Shown here one piece after another: positions 59,675 to 64,000 of a stretch of 64,000 nt of DNA (its first letter is position 1; each line of letters opens with the position of its first letter). The DNA comes from Azonexus hydrophilus (lineage in GTDB: Bacteria > Pseudomonadota > Gammaproteobacteria > Burkholderiales > Rhodocyclaceae): assembly GCF_905120355.1 (NCBI RefSeq), contig NZ_CAJHOB010000013.1, forward strand, positions 40,483-104,482. Direction: 5' to 3'. A model generated the notes under the pieces. That model had not been told where the DNA came from and searched no databases. It saw only the letters and a list, made by a program, of their open reading frames with translations. The position numbers were made by a program, and so were the translations under genes.

Positions 59675-59959
59675 CTACTCATGCCATAGACCGAAAACCA
59701 CCAGACAGATGGGGGTGATGGCAATGAAGGTATGCAGGACACGGCGGAAGAAGATGTGGATGCTGCGCCCTTCCAGGAAGAAGCGCAGCACCAGCCACGA
59801 TTTCAGCCATAACACCGCAGCCACCAGCGGTTGCAGTCCGACCTGCGCGTGAAATTCGCGCCCGATCCAGACCGACAGCGCCGTCAGCAGCAACAGCCCC
59901 AGCCAGGCAAAAAACAGCTGACGCAGGGAAGATTGGTGGGAAGCGTGGGCTGCACTCAT
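59675..59959 (-). CDS. norF: NorF-like / cytochrome oxidase subunit IV-like protein
   Basis: A 94-residue membrane protein with three helices, resembling prokaryotic oxidase subunit IV and NorF (WIGREFHAQVGLQPLVAAVL, WLKSWLVLRFFLE). It starts two bases after norE. The pair is known beside cNor nitric oxide reductase genes, where it supports the enzyme. No norC or norB is in the window. Confidence 0.75.
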   Translation of the reverse strand: MSAAHASHQSSLRQLFFAWLGLLLLTALSVWIGREFHAQVGLQPLVAAVLWLKSWLVLRFFLEGRSIHIFFRRVLHTFIAITPICLVVFGLWHE

Positions 59960-59961
59960 GG

Positions 59962-60579
59962 TCACACCAGAACGTAAAAGAAGGGGAAGATCACCAGCCA
60001 GATCAGGTCGGTGGCGTGCCAGTAGGAAGCCAGCGCTTCCAGGCCATCGTGGTTTTCTGCACTGTAGATACCGAAGCTGTGGCGGGTCAGCACCCACAAC
60101 ATGCCCAGAATGCCCCAGAAGGCATGCACCATGTGGTTGATGGTGAGGTAGTAGTACACAGTGAAGAAAATACCCGCTTCACCGTTGATGCCGTGGGCCA
60201 GATTCCACTGGATCTCATGCCACTTGAGCAGGGGGTAGCTCAGTGCAATCAGCAGTCCCAGCACCAGACAAGCCAGCGAAGCTCGGCGCTGACTGTTGCG
60301 GATGGTGACGACAGCGGCAGCAATACAGAAGCTGCTGCTCACCATGGCTACAGTAATCCAGATTCCCGACCACAGATGCAAACGCCCGGCGCTGGCGGTG
60401 AATTCCTGCGGGAAATGCGCCCGCGCGACAAAATACACGGCAAAAAGCAGCAGGAATTCAACGAACTCACAGCAAATGCCGACCCAGATTCCCTTGTTGC
60501 CGGGAATGCGGCCCTTGTCCATCGCCACGGCGTGCGCTGGCGGAGTAAACGGAGGTGATACCGGGTGCGCACTATCCAT
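59962..60579 (-). CDS. norE: NorE-like / cytochrome c oxidase subunit III-family protein
   Basis: A 205-residue membrane protein with five helices of the subunit III/NorE family. Conserved regions are GNKGIWVGICCEFVEFLLLF, HAFWGILGMLW and SYWHATDLIWLVIFPFFY. It is coupled to norF downstream. With the orphan nosD it suggests a denitrifying lifestyle. No oxidase subunit I or II is present, which favours NorE over a true oxidase subunit. Confidence 0.82.
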   Translation of the reverse strand: MDSAHPVSPPFTPPAHAVAMDKGRIPGNKGIWVGICCEFVEFLLLFAVYFVARAHFPQEFTASAGRLHLWSGIWITVAMVSSSFCIAAAVVTIRNSQRRASLACLVLGLLIALSYPLLKWHEIQWNLAHGINGEAGIFFTVYYYLTINHMVHAFWGILGMLWVLTRHSFGIYSAENHDGLEALASYWHATDLIWLVIFPFFYVLV

Positions 60580-60646
60580 TGCACGCTTTCGTAGAACGAC
60601 AGGCCGCCATTGTGGCCAGATCGAAGGGCAACTTCTTTAGCTCGCA

Positions 60647-61603
60647 TCAACTCTGCAACCCGGTCGCCAGCACCCAGTCACGAAAGGCACGCAGTGCGGC
60701 AGGCAGTTCGGCTCGCCGCGGCAAGAGCAACCAGTAAGCGTAAGGCGACACCAGACTGAGAGGAAAAATCTGGCACAACCGCTGTGCTGCGATCTCGGCC
60801 TCGACCAGCACCGACGGCACCAGCGCCACCCCCTGCCCGGCCAGAGCCGCCTCGATGGCAAGCACGGTGTTGGAAAAATGCAGGCCGCGCCGTACCGGTT
60901 TGCCATTCACACCGGCCAACTGCAACCACTGTGTCCAGCCAGGCAGGAGAGAACTGTTACGCAACGTGGCATCGTGAATCAAGGTGAACTGGCGGATCTC
61001 CTCGGCACTGGATAGGGGAGACATCAGCCCGGGCAAATCAGGCCGGCACACCGGAATATAAGCCGGAGTCAAAATACGCTCGGCCTGCCAGCCCGGGTAA
61101 TTACCCCGCCCATAACGGATGGCGAGCAACTCGCCGCCCTGAAGCGGATCATGCGCAGCGGGATCGAGGCGGACATCGGCGCCGAGCTGATCGACACTGT
61201 CATCGGTACTTGCGAGGCGAATCTCGACTGCCGGGTACTGCGCAGCAAACTGGGGCAGGCGTCCGACCAGCCAGCGCGAAGCAAAGGTCGGCGGCGCCTG
61301 GATAGTCAGCACACTTCCGGCTGCGACTGGATCGCTGCGGCGACATTCCGCCAAGGCGCCGGCCAGCGTGGCAAACCCTTGCTGAATGGCTGGCAACAAC
61401 GCTTCTCCCGCCGGACTCAGGACCACCGCCCGCGTCAGCCGCCGGAACAGGGTTTGCCCCAGCCAGGCTTCCAGTTGGCGCACCTGCTGGCTGACCGCTG
61501 CGGGCGTCACATGTAATTCTGCTGCTGCCCGCTTGAAGCTCAGATGGCGGGCCGCAGCCTCAAAAGCACGCAAAGCCTGCAGTGGCGGAAGACGAAACGT
61601 CAT
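60647..61603 (-). CDS. GcvA-type LysR-family regulator
   Basis: A 318-residue regulator with a winged helix (PPLQALRAFEAAARHLSFKR, VTPAAVSQQVRQLE) and a GcvA-like effector domain (PPTFASRWLVGRLPQF, PLSLVSPYAYWLLLPRRAE). It is divergent from the CoA-transferase gene at 61831 and may regulate it, though its effector is unknown. The start at 61603 fits the family. Confidence 0.88.
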   Translation of the reverse strand: MTFRLPPLQALRAFEAAARHLSFKRAAAELHVTPAAVSQQVRQLEAWLGQTLFRRLTRAVVLSPAGEALLPAIQQGFATLAGALAECRRSDPVAAGSVLTIQAPPTFASRWLVGRLPQFAAQYPAVEIRLASTDDSVDQLGADVRLDPAAHDPLQGGELLAIRYGRGNYPGWQAERILTPAYIPVCRPDLPGLMSPLSSAEEIRQFTLIHDATLRNSSLLPGWTQWLQLAGVNGKPVRRGLHFSNTVLAIEAALAGQGVALVPSVLVEAEIAAQRLCQIFPLSLVSPYAYWLLLPRRAELPAALRAFRDWVLATGLQS

Positions 61604-61697
61604 TTCATGGATTAGTTTTTCTAAACTGTCAGATCATAAAACGTCGTTTGTCCACCAGCAAGCCGCCCGCTAAGGTAGCGGCCTGTTGAGTTGTCGA

Positions 61698-61801
61698 CAC
61701 ATCAAGCGTCTCCTTATGCGGCAGCTGCCGCATGGATCAGTCTCCTCTGAGCCCAAGTCTTGATATGTGGGCTTGAGCCCGCCGCGTGCGGGCTCTTTTT
61801 T
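61698..61801 (+). promoter_or_regulatory. Structured leader with terminator upstream of CoA-transferase
   Basis: An intrinsic terminator (GAGCCCGC 61775-61782, GCGGGCTC 61788-61795, then T-rich) lies just before the ATG at 61831. Upstream is a perfect 18-bp palindrome ATGCGGCAGCTGCCGCAT (61716-61733). A long-range pairing CACATCAAG (61698-61706) with CTTGATATGTG (61759-61769) encloses it. AGCCCA (61750-61755) can instead pair with TGGGCT (61768-61773). These exclusive pairings look like a transcription attenuator or riboswitch. A 15-codon frame MRQLPHGSVSSEPKS spans 61716-61763, without a clear ribosome binding site. Confidence 0.65.
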
Positions 61802-61830
61802 GTCTTTTTTTTCTGGATTAGCCAACGACC

Positions 61831-63345
61831 ATGAGCGCCGCTTCCCGTATCCTGAATCCCGCACTTCGCAGCAAGATCATGTCGGCCGAAGAGGCCGCTG
61901 CATTGATTCCATCCGGCGTCAACGTCGGCATGAGCGGATTTACCGGCGCTGGCTACCCGAAAGCAGTACCCTCGGCACTCGCCAAACGCATCATGGACGC
62001 CAATCTGAATGGTCATAAATTCCGCATTGGCGTGTGGACCGGGGCTTCCACCGCTCCCGAACTCGATGGCGCCCTGGCCATGGTGGACGGTATCGAAATG
62101 CGCCTGCCCTACCAGTCCGACCCCACCTGCCGCAAGCGCATCAACGCCGGCGAAATGGAATACATCGACATCCATCTGTCGCACGTGGCGCAATTTGTCT
62201 GGGGCGGTTTCCTCGGCCCACTCGACGTCGCGGTGGTCGAAGTTGCTGGTGTGCTTGAGGATGGCCGGCTGATTCCCTCTTCCTCGGTTGGCAACAACAA
62301 GACCTGGCTGGACGAGGCCGACAAGGTCATCCTGGAAGTCAATTCCTGGCAGAACCCGGCGCTGGAAGGGATGCACGACATTTATTACGGCACCGCCCTG
62401 CCCCCGTTGCGCAAACCCATTCCCATCCTGAAGAGCGACGACCGCATCGGCGATGCCTACTACCGGATCGATCCGAAAAAGATCATTGCCGTCGTCGAAA
62501 CCGACAAGGCTGACCGCAATTCACCGTTCTCCCCACCGGACGTCAATTCCCAGAAAATCGCCGGACACATTCTCGATTTCCTGCAGCATGAAGTAAGAAA
62601 GGGACGACTGCCGGCCAACCTGCTACCGTTGCAATCCGGTGTCGGCAATGTCGCGAATGCCGTCATGGCCGGCTTGCAGGATGGTCCTTTCCAGAATCTC
62701 ACCGCCTACACCGAAGTGCTGCAGGACGGCATGCTCGAACTGATCAAGAGTGGCAAGCTGCGCTGCGCCTCGGCCACTTCCTTCTCGCTGTCACCGACGG
62801 CGCTGGCCGAACTGAACGCCGACCTGCCGCGCTTCAAGGATTCGATCATCCTGCGTCCGCAGGAAATCTCCAATCACCCAGAAGTCATCCGCCGGCTGGG
62901 GATCATCGCAATGAATGGCCTGATCGAAGCCGACATCTACGGCAACGTCAATTCGACCCACATCGGCGGCAGCGCCATCATGAACGGCATCGGCGGCTCC
63001 GGCGATTTCGCCCGCAACGCCTTCATCTCCATCTTCATGACGCCTTCCACGGCGAAAGGCGGCAATCTTTCCTGCATCGTGCCCATGGTCACCCACGTGG
63101 ACCACACCGAACACGACGTGCAGATCATCGTCACCGAACAGGGTCTTGCTGATCTGCGCGGCCTGGCCCCCAAGCAACGCGCCCACACCATCATCGAACG
63201 CTGCGCCCATCCCAACTTCCGCCCTGCCCTGCGCGAATACTTCGACCGCGCCCAGCGCTACGCCACCGGCAAGCACACCCCACACCTCCTGGACGAAGCC
63301 TTCAGCTTCCTCCCTAACTGGATGGCACGGCAGCAAGGGCGCTGA
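61831..63345 (+). CDS. Acetyl-CoA hydrolase/succinate:acetate CoA-transferase family protein
   Basis: A 504-residue CoA-transferase of the AarC/ScpC type (swaps CoA between succinate/acetate or propionate). It shows GVNVGMSGFTGAGYPKAVP, PLQSGVGNVANAVM with YTEVLQDGM following, GIGGSGDFARNA and VTEQGLADLRGLAP. The substrate pair cannot be set by sequence alone. It starts 30 bp after a leader terminator and is divergent from a GcvA-type regulator. Confidence 0.9.
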   Translation: MSAASRILNPALRSKIMSAEEAAALIPSGVNVGMSGFTGAGYPKAVPSALAKRIMDANLNGHKFRIGVWTGASTAPELDGALAMVDGIEMRLPYQSDPTCRKRINAGEMEYIDIHLSHVAQFVWGGFLGPLDVAVVEVAGVLEDGRLIPSSSVGNNKTWLDEADKVILEVNSWQNPALEGMHDIYYGTALPPLRKPIPILKSDDRIGDAYYRIDPKKIIAVVETDKADRNSPFSPPDVNSQKIAGHILDFLQHEVRKGRLPANLLPLQSGVGNVANAVMAGLQDGPFQNLTAYTEVLQDGMLELIKSGKLRCASATSFSLSPTALAELNADLPRFKDSIILRPQEISNHPEVIRRLGIIAMNGLIEADIYGNVNSTHIGGSAIMNGIGGSGDFARNAFISIFMTPSTAKGGNLSCIVPMVTHVDHTEHDVQIIVTEQGLADLRGLAPKQRAHTIIERCAHPNFRPALREYFDRAQRYATGKHTPHLLDEAFSFLPNWMARQQGR

Positions 63346-63465
63346 ACCGATCCCCCGGGATGCCGCTGGCCGTTCATCCCGGAATTGACCTCAACATATC
63401 GGTTAGCACCAGCCCTGTCAGCAGTGCTGTGTTCAAGCGACCATTAGCCGAAGAAGATCCAGTTT
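63346..63465. other. Intergenic region after CoA-transferase
   Basis: No gene, RNA or clear terminator is seen. The plus-strand frame at 63360-63749 is the antisense of the fragment at 63466-63723 and is not accepted. Confidence 0.4.
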
Positions 63466-63723
63466 CTAACCGCCATCCTGTCGAAGCCGAACCAACTCAG
63501 CCCCCCCTAAGGTTCGGCATTGCACAAGTTTTTCGGCAACGGATTCAATCCATGACCAATGCTGCTCAAGCAGCGGCTGAACATCATGCCTGGCCTGATC
63601 AAGCCAGACCTGGATCCGTTCAATTACCCAGGCAGGTGCTTCTGACAGTGCTGGCACATCACCGTCTGGCGAACCAAACGCAAGCATGCCCACCGTCTGA
63701 TCAAGCCCCCAGCACTGCGGCGG
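63466..63723 (-). pseudogene. C-terminal fragment of an unidentified gene next to an IS element
   Basis: The minus-strand frame is open from 63723 to 63466 (86 codons, upstream in-frame stop at 63724-63726). It is helical, with VWLDQARHDVQPLLEQHW and IESVAEKLVQCRTLGGAEL. This recalls the small C-terminal helical tail of M41-type peptidases, but the match is weak. The frame ends near the likely left end of the IS element, suggesting truncation by insertion. Confidence 0.4.
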
Positions 63724-63782
63724 TCACGCTTTTTCGGACAGTTGGCTAAGCTAATGCTGACTGGTTGAAAGGGAAGTGAAAG

Positions 63783-64000
63783 ATGGGAACGAAACGCAAG
63801 CAACACAGTGCGGAATTCAAGGCGCAAGTGGCGATGGCGGCTTTGTCGGGAGACAGGACGCTGGCGGAACTGGCTTCTGAATACGGTGTTCATCCGACGA
63901 TGATCAGCACGTGGAAGCAGGAGTTGGTGAAGAACGCCAAGGAACTGTTCGAGCGGGGCAACAAGAAGGCGGCCGACCCGCAGGCGGTGATTGATAACCT
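63783..64000 (+). CDS. IS3-family transposase OrfA (partial, runs off window)
   Basis: The frame begins MGTKRKQHSAEFKAQVAMAA and contains the helix-turn-helix TLAELASEYGVHPTMISTWK typical of IS3-family OrfA. It continues beyond 64000. TTTTTCGGACAG near 63730-63741 resembles IS3-family terminal repeats, so the left end is probably around 63715-63730. OrfA would bind the ends, and the fused OrfAB carries the DDE domain. Confidence 0.85.
   Translation, partial: MGTKRKQHSAEFKAQVAMAALSGDRTLAELASEYGVHPTMISTWKQELVKNAKELFERGNKKAADPQAVIDN

Noticed and set aside
63360..63749. 129-codon plus-strand frame after the CoA-transferase
   Set aside because: It is antisense to a better-supported minus-strand fragment and crosses the likely IS end.

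Overview
The window looks like the chromosome of a betaproteobacterium of the Rhodocyclales type (Dechloromonas/Azonexus-like; inferred from gene content, not from a search). It has high GC, a sigma-54/NtrC nitrogen regulon, a bioH-bioC-bioD operon, an assimilatory APS-type sulfate pathway and scattered denitrification accessory genes (nosD, norE, norF). No rRNA, tRNA or CRISPR array was seen.

The dominant structure is a complete 24,227-bp Tn3-family transposon at 5739-29965. It has 33-bp terminal inverted repeats with one mismatch and a 5-bp target duplication (AACAG, 5734-5738 and 29966-29970). It split a response-regulator/HD-GYP gene into two halves (29966-30672 and 5322-5738). Removing the element and one duplicate rejoins a 372-codon frame. 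The element's core is a TnpT-like coiled-coil DNA-binding protein at the left end, and a tyrosine recombinase plus a 998-aa DDE transposase at the right end.

The cargo, about 7.06-25.6 kb, has two parallel modules. Each is built around a NhaR-like LysR regulator divergent from a ribosome-hibernation (HPF/RaiA-like) gene. In module 1 the regulator is followed by psiE and mscS on the minus strand. On the plus strand a ten-gene run holds HPF, a membrane-anchored unknown, a P-type cation ATPase, a TerB/DUF697 protein, a frameshifted PAS-GGDEF-EAL gene, a chemoreceptor, two tandem-domain universal stress proteins, a CBS protein and a small unknown. In module 2 the minus strand reads HPF, DUF6671, SbtA-type bicarbonate transporter, SbtB-type PII-like regulator and a second dethiobiotin synthetase. 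On the plus strand the LysR gene runs straight into the recombinase and transposase. This looks like a mobile ion, bicarbonate and dormancy stress island.

Left of the element (1-5341) lie tmk (tail), holB, pilZ, tatD, an ankyrin-repeat gene and bioH-bioC-bioD. Right of it lie yciB-yciI-bolA-ppiC, an orphan nosD, dapF-dapL, ynfA and a small membrane gene with an in-frame amber codon. Next comes a contiguous nitrogen block (37.6-53.6 kb): torF-glnK-amtB with a sigma-54 promoter, a second P-type cation ATPase, then glnA (sigma-54 promoter and palindromic NtrC site), ntrB, ntrC, gltB and gltD. Then follow lysE, a cysB-controlled sulfur block (TSUP exporter, cysI, DUF934, cysH), a GlsB-like protein, norE/norF, a GcvA-type LysR gene and a succinate:acetate-type CoA-transferase preceded by a structured leader with an intrinsic terminator. 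The right edge enters an IS3-family element that appears to have truncated a minus-strand gene.
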